DNA from: Parerythrobacter aestuarii | GTDB lineage: Bacteria; Pseudomonadota; Alphaproteobacteria; Sphingomonadales; Sphingomonadaceae | DNA: 64,000 nt | Assembly: GCF_030140925.1 (NCBI RefSeq) | Contig: NZ_JARBWD010000001.1 | Location: 2,480,001-2,544,000 of the forward strand | Reading direction: 5' to 3' | Shown: positions 26,975 through 35,894 of the stretch, piece by piece | How the letters are laid out: every line of letters begins with the position of its first letter | Position numbering within the stretch: the stretch's first letter is position 1 | Program-made: the position numbers and the translations under genes | The notes under the pieces: generated by a model | The model's database searches: none | What the model was told of the DNA's origin: nothing | What the model saw: the letters and a program-made list of their open reading frames with translations, nothing else

Positions 26975-29805
26975 GCGGTCACCCTGTAGTCTGCGCCCGC
27001 ACCAAGCGGCTCGAACATGGGCTCGGTCTCGCCGGCCTCATGCGGAGCGCATTTCTGCAGGCGCACCCGCAAGTCGTACCATGCTGCCTGACCGGTGACG
27101 GGATCGGAGTTGGAGTACACCTTATCTCCCTTCTGCGGCAGCAGCGTCTCAGTGATGATGTGATTGAGCAGGAAGCCCTTCGTGGTCTCCGGGCTGTCCG
27201 GGTGGAGCCCCCAGGCCCCCTTGCGCTTGCCGATAGCGTTCCAGGTCCACACAACGTTCTCATTGACGCCGGTGACGAGCTTGACCTGCGCCTTCACCCG
27301 CCCGCGCGGGTTCTCGATCCACACCCAGTCATCGTCTTCCAGCCCATGCTTCGTTGCCAGCTTGCGGTGCAGGTGCAGCTTGTTGGCACTGGTGATCTGC
27401 CGCAGCCAGGCGTTCTGGCTGCCCCAGCTGTGATACATGTGCATGGGCCGCTGGCTGAGCGCGTGGACGGGAAACTCCTCTCCGCCCTCCTGCTCTTCGA
27501 GGAAAGGCTGGTACCAGATCGGCAGCGGGTCGAAATAGGTCTCGATCCGCTCGCGGTGCTGCTCGGGCGGCTGGATCGCGCCATGGCCCTGCGCGGCCAG
27601 CCGGAACTTCTGCAGGTCCTCGTTGTAGAGCTGGAACACGATCGGGTCGGCATGGCCGATCCAGGCCATTTTCTCGGCGTATTCGAGATATTTGCGGTTG
27701 GCGAACTTGAAGTACTCGGCTCCTTCGGGAAGATCTTCGTACCAGAAGCAGCCGTTTTCAATGTACCGTTCGAGCTGGTTCGGGTTGACCTCGCCCACGC
27801 CCGATTTCTCGCCATCTTTGCCGCGCCAGCCCGACAGCGGGCCGACACCCGGCGCACGCTCGTGGTTGACGATGTAGTCTTCATAGCCGCCCGGAAACTT
27901 GGGCGAACCGTCTTCATTGGTCATGCCCGGCAGGCCCAGCCGCGCGCCAAGGTCGAGCAGCACAGTCTGGAACGGGCGCACATCACGGTCGAGCGCGACC
28001 ACCGGCTGGCGAATGCTGTCCCCGCCGCCATGGGCCGAGCTGATCGGGCGATCGAGCATGGAGATGCAGTCGAAGCGCTCGAGATAGGTTGTGTCGGGCA
28101 GGATCAGGTCACAGTAAGGCACCGTCTCCGACCAGAAGGCATCGGAATAGATGATCTTCGGGATCACATATTCGCCATCTTCGCGCTTCTTGGTGAAATA
28201 CCCCAACGTCTCGGGGATGTTCATTGAGCTGTTCCAGGCCATGTTGGCCATGAACATGAACAGCACGTCGATGCCGTAGGGGTCTTCGGTGGCCGCATTG
28301 TGCAGCACCATGTGCATCAGCCCGTGGAGCGCGAGCGGATGCTCCCAGCTGTAGGCCTTGTCGATCCGCAGCGGTTCGCCATGGTGGTCGACGATCAGGT
28401 CGGCGGGCGACTTGGGGAAGCCCAGCGGCGGGCCTGACAGCGGAGTCGCAGCCTCGGGTTTGGGCCAGGCCGGCTTGATGCCGGGCGGGATCGGCTTGGG
28501 AAACGGCGCCTTGTAGCGCCAGCCACCGGGGCAATCGACACTGCCCAGCAGCGCCTGCAGGATATGGATCGCCCGGCAGGTGTGGAAGCCGTTGGAATGC
28601 GCCGAGATGCCGCGCATGGCGTGGAAGCTGACCGGGCGGCCGATCATCTTGTCGTGCATGCGGCCCCAGCTGTCGGTCCACGGCTGGTCGATGGTAATCT
28701 CTTCCTCGAACGCCACCTGCGCGAGCTCGGCAGCGATCCGCTGCATGGTTGCAGCCGGGACACCCGTGGTCTCCGCCACTGCCTCGGGCGCATATTGCGG
28801 GTCGAGATAGCGCTCAGCAAGGATCTGGAAGCTCGGCACAACCTTGCGGCCATTGACCACGCGCTCGCCGGCAAAGGCGGGGGTACGGTGGACAGCATTG
28901 GCGCGGCGGGCGCGCTTTTCCTCTAGGCACCAGACCAGCGGCTGGCCATCCTCGTGGCGCAGGAACAGGCCGTCATCCTCCGCGCCCGGCTCGCGGATCA
29001 CCAGCCATGGCGCGTTGGAATAACGCGCGAGATAGGGGAAATCGATCTTCTCCGCCCGCAGCAGCTCGTGGATGATCGCGAACAGGAACAGCCCGTCGGT
29101 GCCGGGGCGGATGCCGATCCATTCATCGGCAATCGCGCTGTAGCCGGTGCGGACCGGGTTGACGGAGACGAACTTGGTCCCCTCGCGGGTCTTGAGCTTG
29201 CCCAACCCCATCTTGATCGGGTTGGAGTCGTGATCGTCGGCCACGCCCAACATGACGTGGTATTTGGTCAGCTCCCAGTCGGGCTCGCCGAATTCCCAGA
29301 ACGCCCCGCCCAGCGTGTAGAGCCCGGCGGCGGCCATGTTGACCGAGCAGAAGCCGCCATGGGCAGCGAAATTGTGGGTGCCGAACTGCGTCGCCCACCA
29401 GCCGGTCAGCGATTGCGACTGGTCGCGCCCGGTGAAGAAGGCGAGCTTGCCGGGATCGCGCGCGCGCACCTCGCCGAGCCATTTGGTGGCCAGGCTGAGC
29501 GCCTCGTCCCACTCGATTTCCCTGAACTCGCCCGAACCTCGCTCGCCGGTGCGCAACAAAGGCTTGGTGAGCTTGGCTGGTGAGGACTGGTGCTTGATCC
29601 CCGCAGAACCCTTGGCGCATAGCACGCCCTTGTTGACCGGATGGTCGGGATTGCCCTCGATATAGCGGATCGAGCCGTCCTTCAGATGCACTCTGATTCC
29701 GCAACGGCAAGCACACATGTAGCAGGTCGAGGTCTTAACCTCATCGGAAATCTCCGGCGAGAGATCGATCTCTTCCCGGACAGTTTCGAATGGATTCAGG
29801 CCCAT
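26971..29805 (-). CDS. soeA: Molybdopterin oxidoreductase, SoeA-type sulfite dehydrogenase
   Basis: The 944-residue catalytic subunit is of the DMSO-reductase family with bis-MGD cofactor. It has an N-terminal [4Fe-4S] site (C28, C31, C35 and C63 in TCYMCACRCGI and GVLCAKGSAG), the HGGFCSVNMA segment that may include the molybdenum ligand, and the C-terminal VWIENPRGRVKAQVK dinucleotide-binding domain. There is no Tat signal, so the enzyme is cytoplasmic, as expected for SoeA and unlike DmsA or PhsA. I infer sulfite-to-sulfate oxidation from context: persulfide dioxygenase and SQR upstream make sulfite. The ATG at 29805 follows GGGGGAG at short spacing; GTG 29817 is an alternative. Confidence 0.82.
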   Translation of the reverse strand: MGLNPFETVREEIDLSPEISDEVKTSTCYMCACRCGIRVHLKDGSIRYIEGNPDHPVNKGVLCAKGSAGIKHQSSPAKLTKPLLRTGERGSGEFREIEWDEALSLATKWLGEVRARDPGKLAFFTGRDQSQSLTGWWATQFGTHNFAAHGGFCSVNMAAAGLYTLGGAFWEFGEPDWELTKYHVMLGVADDHDSNPIKMGLGKLKTREGTKFVSVNPVRTGYSAIADEWIGIRPGTDGLFLFAIIHELLRAEKIDFPYLARYSNAPWLVIREPGAEDDGLFLRHEDGQPLVWCLEEKRARRANAVHRTPAFAGERVVNGRKVVPSFQILAERYLDPQYAPEAVAETTGVPAATMQRIAAELAQVAFEEEITIDQPWTDSWGRMHDKMIGRPVSFHAMRGISAHSNGFHTCRAIHILQALLGSVDCPGGWRYKAPFPKPIPPGIKPAWPKPEAATPLSGPPLGFPKSPADLIVDHHGEPLRIDKAYSWEHPLALHGLMHMVLHNAATEDPYGIDVLFMFMANMAWNSSMNIPETLGYFTKKREDGEYVIPKIIYSDAFWSETVPYCDLILPDTTYLERFDCISMLDRPISSAHGGGDSIRQPVVALDRDVRPFQTVLLDLGARLGLPGMTNEDGSPKFPGGYEDYIVNHERAPGVGPLSGWRGKDGEKSGVGEVNPNQLERYIENGCFWYEDLPEGAEYFKFANRKYLEYAEKMAWIGHADPIVFQLYNEDLQKFRLAAQGHGAIQPPEQHRERIETYFDPLPIWYQPFLEEQEGGEEFPVHALSQRPMHMYHSWGSQNAWLRQITSANKLHLHRKLATKHGLEDDDWVWIENPRGRVKAQVKLVTGVNENVVWTWNAIGKRKGAWGLHPDSPETTKGFLLNHIITETLLPQKGDKVYSNSDPVTGQAAWYDLRVRLQKCAPHEAGETEPMFEPLGAGADYRVTA

Positions 29806-29904
29806 AGTCTCCCCCACCGGTTGCCAGACCAGCTTTGCGACACAGGTGCAAGCCTGCTGCGAACTTCAAAGTGGAGAATGCCGCAATTCATCCTCACAGA
29901 TCGC

Positions 29905-30345
29905 TTACTGTCCCCACCTGTTGTCGAGCGAATAGGCCCCGCCCCCGCGTGCGATGAGCAACAGCAACGCGCCCATTATGGCGATGTTCTTGAAAAGCGG
30001 ACCAACGTGGCCGGGGGCGATGTGGACGGAAATGGTGATCGGTATCAGCGTCACCAGGATGAGCAGGGCCGAGAGCCGGGTCATCCAGCCCAGTGCCAGG
30101 GCAATACCAAAGACCACGAAGACAATGCCGCTGAGCCACAGCAGCAATGAGGGATCGCCAATCGCAACCACCAGATCATGCCATGGAGAATCGGCAATAC
30201 GATCGAGCATCATCCGATGCTCGCCAAAGTGCCCAAGGCCGCCGATGATGAAGATCAGGCTGGTCAGGATACGAAACACGGCATCGGCCAGCGCTGACAT
30301 CTTTGGCCCGGGTGTGAGACGCCGATCTATGGATTGCAGGATCAT
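29905..30345 (-). CDS. DoxX family membrane protein
   Basis: The 146-residue protein has four membrane spans and the DoxX-family pattern, including FRILTSLIFIIGGLGHF and the central ALGWMTRLSALLIL helix. DoxX-like proteins occur with thiosulfate:quinone oxidoreductase and with many sulfur and redox-stress operons; the exact function of this branch is unknown. The start overlaps the SulP stop by 4 nt (ATGA). The 99 nt between it and soeA hold no clear terminator, so read-through is plausible. It may act as a quinone-linked redox partner in the membrane. Confidence 0.86.
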   Translation of the reverse strand: MILQSIDRRLTPGPKMSALADAVFRILTSLIFIIGGLGHFGEHRMMLDRIADSPWHDLVVAIGDPSLLLWLSGIVFVVFGIALALGWMTRLSALLILVTLIPITISVHIAPGHVGPLFKNIAIMGALLLLIARGGGAYSLDNRWGQ

Positions 30346-32114
30346 CTACCAGTTTCCCTACTTTCAGGAGTGATGTCAGGCTTCGACAGATAGCCATTGA
30401 CGCCCGCTTCGGGCGCAAGCGCTTCGAAGGCGTCATTTTGCGAGAGGAATATCTCGCCAGTTAGCTCCTTGAGCAAATGCGTGCGCCGCAGGCGGTCCAT
30501 CACCGGGCCCTTCACTTCGGACAGGTGCATGGTGACGCCAGCATCGGCCAACCGGCGATTGAGTGTCTCGAGTACTTCGAGCCCTGATGCATCAACCCCG
30601 TTGACGGCCGAGAACATCAGCACCAGGTGCTCAACCTCGGGATTGCTGGCGATATCGCCCAGCACAGTCTTCTCCAGCCAGCGCGAGTTGAGATAAGTCA
30701 GCGCTTCATCGACACGGATGGTCATCACGTTGGGCGCGCAGATCACCGCATGGCGACGGACATTGCGGAAATGCTCGGTGCCGGGAACCTGCCCGACGAT
30801 CGCGGCATGCGGACGCGATGCGTGGAAGACGAACAATGCAAGGCTGAGCGAAACGCCCGTCAGCACGCCGGTTTCAATGCCGTCGACCAAGGTGAGGATG
30901 ATCGTCGCCATGATGGCGATGAAATCACGCTTTGAGTATTGCCACAATTCGACCGGCTTCTTCAGGTCCACCAGCGTCAATACCGCCACGATGATGGTCG
31001 CCGACAGCGTCGCCAGCGGCAGGTAGTAGAGAAGCGGGGTCAGGAACAGCGAGGCCAGCGCGATCCCCACCGCTGTGAAGGCCCCGGCGGCAGGCGTCGC
31101 GGCACCGGCATCGAAATTGACCACCGAGCGCGAGAAACCGCCGGTCACCGGGAACCCGCCGGAAAAGGACGAAGCAAGATTTGATGCTCCGAGCGCAACC
31201 AGTTCCTGGTCCGGATCTATCCCTTGCCGCCGCTTGGCCGCCAGCGTCTGCGCGACAGAGACCGATTCCACGAAACCGATCACGGAAATGAACAGCGCGC
31301 CAACCAGCAGTTCTCGCCACAGCCCCAGATCAAAATCGGGCAGTGCGAAGGGCGGCAGGCCGACGGGAATTTCTCCAACCGTGCGGACACCCTGCTTGTC
31401 CCAGCCCAGCCCGGCAACGATGGCGGTGGTCGCGACGATCGCCAGCACCGGTCCGGCCTTGGTGGCGAAGTCGGCTGCGGTGGGGCCAAGCCCGATGCGG
31501 CGCAGCAGGGGTTTGAGCCCGTTGCGCACCCAAACGAGAAAACCCAGAGCCCCCAGCCCGATGGCGAGCGTATTGGGATTGGTCTCCGAGACATTCGCGG
31601 CCAGCGCCTCGACAATCTCAACCAGCGATTCCCCGCTCGCGCTGATACCGAGCAGATGCTTGAGCTGGCTGGCAGCGATAATGATCCCGCTGGCGGTAAT
31701 GAATCCGCTGACGACCGGGTGCGACAACAGGTTGGCGAGGAAACCGAGCCGGAATATCCCCATGGTCACCAGCATCAGGCCGGAGATCGCCGCCAGCGCA
31801 ATCGCTGCGGCAAGATACTCGGGCGTCCCGCTCTCAGCGATATTGGCAGCTGCGGCGGCCGTCATCAACGAGACGACCGCGACCGGACCGACCGAGAGCG
31901 TACGACTGGTCCCAAACAGGGCATAGGCCATCAATGGCAGGATCGAGGCATAAAGCCCGACTACCGGTGGCAGGCCAGCAAGCAAGGCATAGGCGAGGCT
32001 TTGCGGGATCAGCATGATAGTGACGATCACCGCCGCCATCATGTCGTTGGAGAGCGCCGCCCCATCATAGCTGCGGCCCCAGTCGAGGATCGGAAGATAA
32101 CGGGACAGCTTCAC
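30342..32114 (-). CDS. SulP family anion transporter with STAS domain
   Basis: The 590-residue protein has a SulP transmembrane core of about 12-14 segments; PQSLAYALLAGLPPVVGLY (37-55) is the family signature. A cytoplasmic C-terminal STAS domain (about 440-560) includes VLMFSAVNGVDASGLEVL. SulP proteins carry sulfate, bicarbonate or other oxyanions. In this operon its most likely job is to move sulfate or sulfite made by the pathway, or to carry another sulfur anion; this is inference. It lies 21 nt after SQR and overlaps DoxX by 4 nt. Confidence 0.92.
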   Translation of the reverse strand: MKLSRYLPILDWGRSYDGAALSNDMMAAVIVTIMLIPQSLAYALLAGLPPVVGLYASILPLMAYALFGTSRTLSVGPVAVVSLMTAAAAANIAESGTPEYLAAAIALAAISGLMLVTMGIFRLGFLANLLSHPVVSGFITASGIIIAASQLKHLLGISASGESLVEIVEALAANVSETNPNTLAIGLGALGFLVWVRNGLKPLLRRIGLGPTAADFATKAGPVLAIVATTAIVAGLGWDKQGVRTVGEIPVGLPPFALPDFDLGLWRELLVGALFISVIGFVESVSVAQTLAAKRRQGIDPDQELVALGASNLASSFSGGFPVTGGFSRSVVNFDAGAATPAAGAFTAVGIALASLFLTPLLYYLPLATLSATIIVAVLTLVDLKKPVELWQYSKRDFIAIMATIILTLVDGIETGVLTGVSLSLALFVFHASRPHAAIVGQVPGTEHFRNVRRHAVICAPNVMTIRVDEALTYLNSRWLEKTVLGDIASNPEVEHLVLMFSAVNGVDASGLEVLETLNRRLADAGVTMHLSEVKGPVMDRLRRTHLLKELTGEIFLSQNDAFEALAPEAGVNGYLSKPDITPESRETGR

Positions 32115-32135
32115 CAGACGTTCTTTCCGCCTGCC

Positions 32136-33365
32136 TTAATGTGAGACCAGATTGGCAGGGCCTGCAAGCCATTCGCGGCCCTTGAGCATGCCGTTCCAGT
32201 AGATCCACGGCAGCACATCGGCCTTGAGCATCCACGACAGGCGCTGCGGCTTGGTGCCGTCGATCAGCCACGTCGGGAAGCTCGGCTGCAACTGCCCGCC
32301 ATAGCCGAATTCAGCGAGCACGATCTTGCCCCGCTCCACTGTCAGCGGACACGAACCATAGCCGTCATAGCCAGCCTTCGGACCATGACCATCAAGCTGC
32401 TGGAGCGCATTGACGGCAACAACCGGAGCCTGCTTGCGCGCTGCCGCCGCAGTCTTGGCATTGGGCATCGAGCCGGCATCGCCAAGGCCGAAGACATTGG
32501 GATAGCGGACGTGCTGCAAGGTGTTCTGGTCGACGTCGCAGAACCCGCTTTCCGCAGCCAGCGGGCTGTCAGCGAGGAATTGCGGCGCGACTTGCGGCGG
32601 CACGACATGGATCGTGTCGAATTCGTGGTTCACTTCGCCGTCTTCGCTCCTGAAGGTCGCCAGCTGGGCCGGACCGTCGATGGCGATGAGGTTGCTGCCC
32701 AACTGCAGACCGATATGATACTTCTCGACATAGTCCATCAGCGCAGGGACATAGTCATGCACTCCGAACAGCACCCCTCCGGCGTTGCGGAATTCCACCT
32801 CGATATCGCCCAGAACACCGGCACGCAGCCAGTGGTCGCAGCTCAGATACATCGCCTTCTGCGGCGCGCCGGCGCATTTGATCGGCATGGGTGGCTGCGT
32901 GAAGATTGCCCGGCCCGATTTCAGCCGCTGGACGAGGTCCCAGGTGTATGGCGCGAGATCGTAGCGGTAATTGGACGTGACGCCGTTCTTGCCCAGCGTC
33001 GCCTCCAGCCCGGAGATCTTTTCCCAGGCCAGCCGGATTCCCGGAGCCACGATCAGCAGGTCGTACGTGACGACAGTGCCATCGGCGAGCGTGACTTCAT
33101 TGTTGTCAGGCTGGAAGCTGGCGGCAGCCTGCCGGATCCAGGTCGCCGCCTGTGGCATGACGCTCGCCATCGAGCGGCGCGTGACAGGAGCATCGAAGAT
33201 GCCGCCGCCCACCATGGTCCAGCCAGGCTGGTAGAAATGCTCGTTGGCCGGCTCGACGATAGCGATATCGAGCGTCGGGCGGCGCTTGAGCAATGATGAC
33301 GCCGTAGCGATCCCCGCTGCGCCTCCCCCGATAATGACGACTTCGTGTTTGATGGCAGAGGTCAT
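32136..33365 (-). CDS. sqr: Type II sulfide:quinone oxidoreductase
   Basis: This 409-residue FAD protein oxidises sulfide at the cytoplasmic membrane face and reduces quinone, giving a persulfide. It has an N-terminal FAD motif VVIIGGGAAGIATA (9-22), the NVFGLGDAGSMPNAKTAAA FAD-contacting helix, and two redox cysteines, C164 in PIKCAGAPQK and C339 in YGSCPLTVE. That pattern is the mitochondrial-like type II SQR. The frame is open upstream to 33413, but ATG 33365 follows an AGGAG site at 8-nt spacing. Products would go to the persulfide dioxygenase encoded two genes upstream; electrons would go to the bd oxidase. Confidence 0.92.
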   Translation of the reverse strand: MTSAIKHEVVIIGGGAAGIATASSLLKRRPTLDIAIVEPANEHFYQPGWTMVGGGIFDAPVTRRSMASVMPQAATWIRQAAASFQPDNNEVTLADGTVVTYDLLIVAPGIRLAWEKISGLEATLGKNGVTSNYRYDLAPYTWDLVQRLKSGRAIFTQPPMPIKCAGAPQKAMYLSCDHWLRAGVLGDIEVEFRNAGGVLFGVHDYVPALMDYVEKYHIGLQLGSNLIAIDGPAQLATFRSEDGEVNHEFDTIHVVPPQVAPQFLADSPLAAESGFCDVDQNTLQHVRYPNVFGLGDAGSMPNAKTAAAARKQAPVVAVNALQQLDGHGPKAGYDGYGSCPLTVERGKIVLAEFGYGGQLQPSFPTWLIDGTKPQRLSWMLKADVLPWIYWNGMLKGREWLAGPANLVSH

Positions 33366-33393
33366 GATCCTACTCCTTACGACACTATCGCGT

Positions 33394-33804
33394 TCAGGCG
33401 ACACGGTCGGCAATCACCATCCCTGCCAGCAGCGCGATCACGAAAATGGCAGCGCCGACCGGCTCGATCACGAGCGCGGCAATGCCCGGCCCGGGGCACA
33501 GGCCGGCGATGCCCCAGCCGATCCCAAACAGGGCAGCGCCGCCAATCAGCTGCGGGGTCAGGTCGCGCCGGTCGGGGATGGCGAATTTTTCTGCGAACAG
33601 CGGCTTGAGCATGCGCGGCTGAATCAGCCAGGCGACCGCCATGACGATCACCGCTCCGCCCATTACGAAAGCGAGTGTGGGGTCCCACGCGCCGAAAATG
33701 TCGAGGAAACCGCGCACCCGGGCCGGATCGGTCATCCCGCCCAGCGCCAAGCCGGCACCGAACAGCGTGCCCGACACCAACGAAGGAACCAGCGCCTTGC
33801 TCAT
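33394..33804 (-). CDS. YeeE/YedE-type sulfur transporter, C-terminal half (DUF6691)
   Basis: The 136-residue membrane protein has about four spans and the signature [12 protein letters not shown] with one conserved cysteine, together with [20 protein letters not shown]. This is the second half of a YeeE/YedE protein, a family that moves thiosulfate or other reduced sulfur through conserved cysteines. The ATG at 33804 overlaps the stop of the first-half gene by 4 nt. In many proteobacteria these halves are separate genes next to BigR-type regulators and persulfide dioxygenase, as here. Confidence 0.88.
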   Translation of the reverse strand: MSKALVPSLVSGTLFGAGLALGGMTDPARVRGFLDIFGAWDPTLAFVMGGAVIVMAVAWLIQPRMLKPLFAEKFAIPDRRDLTPQLIGGAALFGIGWGIAGLCPGPGIAALVIEPVGAAIFVIALLAGMVIADRVA

Positions 33805-34247
33805 GGCAGCACCTCCAGCTCCAGCGCATTCATCACAGCGACTGTAGCAATACCGCAAGTCATGAACGTGGCCGTAGCAACGATCGACCGGGGCGAGAGG
33901 CGGCTCATCCCGCATACCCCGTGGCCACTGGTACACCCGCTTCCGAGACGTGTGCCGAAGCCGACCACCAGCCCGGCAATCGCCAGCGGGATCGGCCCGG
34001 CGAAGCTGGCATCGAGGCCACCTTGCGCCAGTGCGACAATGGCCGCCCCGGCGGGCAAGCCGAGGAGGAAAGCCCATGCCTGGATCCCGGGCATGCCACC
34101 GCCGAGCCCGATGGCCCGGCTGGCGATGCCCGAAACACCGGCAATCCGTCCAGCAAGCAGCAGCATCACTGCCGCCGCAAGGCCTATGAGAATTCCGCCG
34201 CCAAGACCGGCCAGCGGCGTTGCGTCAGGATAACCGGGCGGAATCAT
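33801..34247 (-). CDS. YeeE/YedE-type sulfur transporter, N-terminal half
   Basis: The 148-residue membrane protein has about four spans and the motif [17 protein letters not shown], which holds the cysteines that relay sulfur in this family. It pairs with the next gene to form a full transporter. It overlaps the persulfide dioxygenase stop by 4 nt and the second-half start by 4 nt. Such tight coupling suggests equal production of both halves. The substrate (thiosulfate, sulfide or persulfide) cannot be told from sequence. Confidence 0.9.
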   Translation of the reverse strand: MIPPGYPDATPLAGLGGGILIGLAAAVMLLLAGRIAGVSGIASRAIGLGGGMPGIQAWAFLLGLPAGAAIVALAQGGLDASFAGPIPLAIAGLVVGFGTRLGSGCTSGHGVCGMSRLSPRSIVATATFMTCGIATVAVMNALELEVLP

Positions 34248-35176
34248 ACCGCGTTGACCGGAATCTTGATGTAGCTGACACCATTGGCTTCGGGCTCGGG
34301 CAGGTGTCCGCCACGGATATTCACCTGGACGCTCGGCATGATGAGGTCGGGCATGGCGAGCGTTTGGTCGCGCGCGGTGCGCATCTCGACAAACTCGTCT
34401 TCGGTCACACCGTCACGTACATGGACGTTGCCGGTGCGCTGCAAGCCGACCGTGGTTTCCCACGCGTAGTCATCGCGGCCCGGCGCCTTGTAGTCGTGGC
34501 ACAGGAAGAGGCGGGTATCCTCGGGCAGAGACAGCAGCCGCCGGATCGACCGGAACAGCTGCCGCGCATCGCCGCCCGGGAAGTCCGCACGTGCAGTCCC
34601 GAAATCGGGCATGAAGATAGTGTCGCCGACAAAGGCCGCATCACCAATGATGAAAGCCATATCCGCCGGCGTGTGCCCGGGAACATGCAGCGCGATGCCT
34701 TGCAGCTCGCCGAGTTTGAAAGTCTCGCCATCGGTGAAGAGCTTATCGAACTGCGAGCCATCGCGCTGGAATTCGGTCCCGGCGTTGAACAGTTTGCCGA
34801 AAACGTCCTGCACGCGAATGATATCGGCTCCGATCGCCAGCTTGCCGCCCAGCTTCTCCTGCAAATAGGGCGCAGCCGAGATATGATCGGCATGAGCATG
34901 AGTCTCGATCAGCCATATCACTTTCAAATTATTCGAAGTGACGTATTCGACTATCCGGTCTGCCGACCCGTGCGATGTCCGCCCCGAGGCCGCTTCATAG
35001 TCCAGCACCGAGTCAATGACAGCTGCTTCACCCGTCGCTTCGTCATGCACGACATAGCTGATCGTATTCGTTGATTGATCGAAAAAGCCCGCGATCGTGG
35101 GGCGCAGCGATTCGTTGACCCGCGCCTGCTCGACCTGCTTCGACGCCGCAGCGAGGGGGAGATCTTCCTTGCTCAC
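34244..35176 (-). CDS. Persulfide dioxygenase-like MBL-fold hydrolase
   Basis: The 310-residue metallo-beta-lactamase-fold protein has the metal motif THAHADH (92-98) with H93 and H95, [14 protein letters not shown], and the iron-site aspartate in [22 protein letters not shown]. These features match ETHE1/Blh-type persulfide dioxygenases, which convert glutathione persulfide and oxygen to sulfite. A GTG start at 35176 is chosen because GGAG lies 7 nt upstream; an in-frame ATG at 35191 has no ribosome-binding site and lies inside the palindromic operator. It is the first gene of the leftward sulfide operon. Confidence 0.88.
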   Translation of the reverse strand: MSKEDLPLAAASKQVEQARVNESLRPTIAGFFDQSTNTISYVVHDEATGEAAVIDSVLDYEAASGRTSHGSADRIVEYVTSNNLKVIWLIETHAHADHISAAPYLQEKLGGKLAIGADIIRVQDVFGKLFNAGTEFQRDGSQFDKLFTDGETFKLGELQGIALHVPGHTPADMAFIIGDAAFVGDTIFMPDFGTARADFPGGDARQLFRSIRRLLSLPEDTRLFLCHDYKAPGRDDYAWETTVGLQRTGNVHVRDGVTEDEFVEMRTARDQTLAMPDLIMPSVQVNIRGGHLPEPEANGVSYIKIPVNAV

Positions 35177-35187
35177 CTGAGTTCTCC

Positions 35188-35217
35188 ACATAAATTACAC
35201 ATTTTATGTATATGTGT
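35188..35217. promoter_or_regulatory. Overlapping AT-rich palindromes in the divergent promoter (ArsR-type operator)
   Basis: Two interlocked inverted repeats lie between the persulfide dioxygenase and peroxiredoxin genes. ACATAAA (35188-35194) pairs with TTTATGT (35203-35209), and ACACAT (35197-35202) pairs with ATGTGT (35212-35217). The stretch is strikingly AT-rich for this genome. ArsR-family repressors bind such dyads and the ArsR gene is the second gene of the rightward unit, so self-regulation and control of both divergent operons are likely. Binding itself is inferred. Confidence 0.7.
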
Positions 35218-35252
35218 TGATTTTGGAGAGTCAAGCGGTATATCTTGGGGCA

Positions 35253-35894
35253 ATGGATACAAACACGACCCATCACACATCGCCTGCCTTGCGGATCGGC
35301 GATCACTTGCCGGATTTCGAAGCCCGCAGCACCGTCGGACCGGTCAGGTTGTCAGACTTTCGCGGGCGCTGGCTGGTGTTATTTTCGCACCCGGCCGATT
35401 TCACACCGGTTTGCACCACCGAGTTTGTCGAACTGGCCCGCAACGCCGGCGAATTCGAACGGCGCGACTGCGCCCTGATGGCGATTTCCATCGACAGCCT
35501 GTTTTCGCACTTTGCCTGGTTGCGGATGATCCGGGACCGGTTCGATATCGAAGTCCGGTTTCCGATTGTCGAAGACCCGACCATGGTGATCGGTCGCGCG
35601 TTCGGCATGGTCGGGCCGCAGGATCATGACAGTGCCGCAGTGCGGACGACCTTCTTTGTCGATCCCGATGGCGTGATCCGGGCGATGACAAGCTATCCGG
35701 CCAATGTCGGTCGCTCGATCCCGGAAATGCTTCGCACCCTTGATGCTCTGCAGGCTGTTGATCGTGGAGAAGGGCTGGCCCCTGCCAACTGGCAGCAGGG
35801 GGGCACACTTCTCAAAGTGCCGACGACGAGCCTCGACGATGTCTTTGCCGCCAAGGACGGAACTTCGTGGTTCCTGCAGGAGAACAGCAAATGA
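35253..35894 (+). CDS. Peroxiredoxin (1-Cys Prx6-like)
   Basis: The 213-residue thioredoxin-fold protein has the peroxidatic motif HPADFTPVCTTEF with C54. No clear resolving cysteine follows at a standard position (1-Cys type). It removes peroxides or persulfide by-products in the cytoplasm. ATG 35253 gives the normal N terminus but has no good ribosome-binding site; a TTGATT/TATATC promoter-like pair with 16-nt spacing would start RNA almost at the ATG, so the message may be leaderless. It diverges from the sulfide operon and overlaps the ArsR gene by 4 nt. Confidence 0.9.
   Translation: MDTNTTHHTSPALRIGDHLPDFEARSTVGPVRLSDFRGRWLVLFSHPADFTPVCTTEFVELARNAGEFERRDCALMAISIDSLFSHFAWLRMIRDRFDIEVRFPIVEDPTMVIGRAFGMVGPQDHDSAAVRTTFFVDPDGVIRAMTSYPANVGRSIPEMLRTLDALQAVDRGEGLAPANWQQGGTLLKVPTTSLDDVFAAKDGTSWFLQENSK

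Noticed and set aside
26971-29805. Reading the molybdoenzyme as DMSO, thiosulfate or arsenate reductase
   Set aside because: There is no Tat signal and the neighbours are sulfide-oxidation genes, so a cytoplasmic sulfite dehydrogenase is the better fit, although sequence alone does not exclude others.
32136-32200. Terminator between SQR and SulP genes
   Set aside because: The 21-nt gap has no stem, so the genes are treated as one unit.
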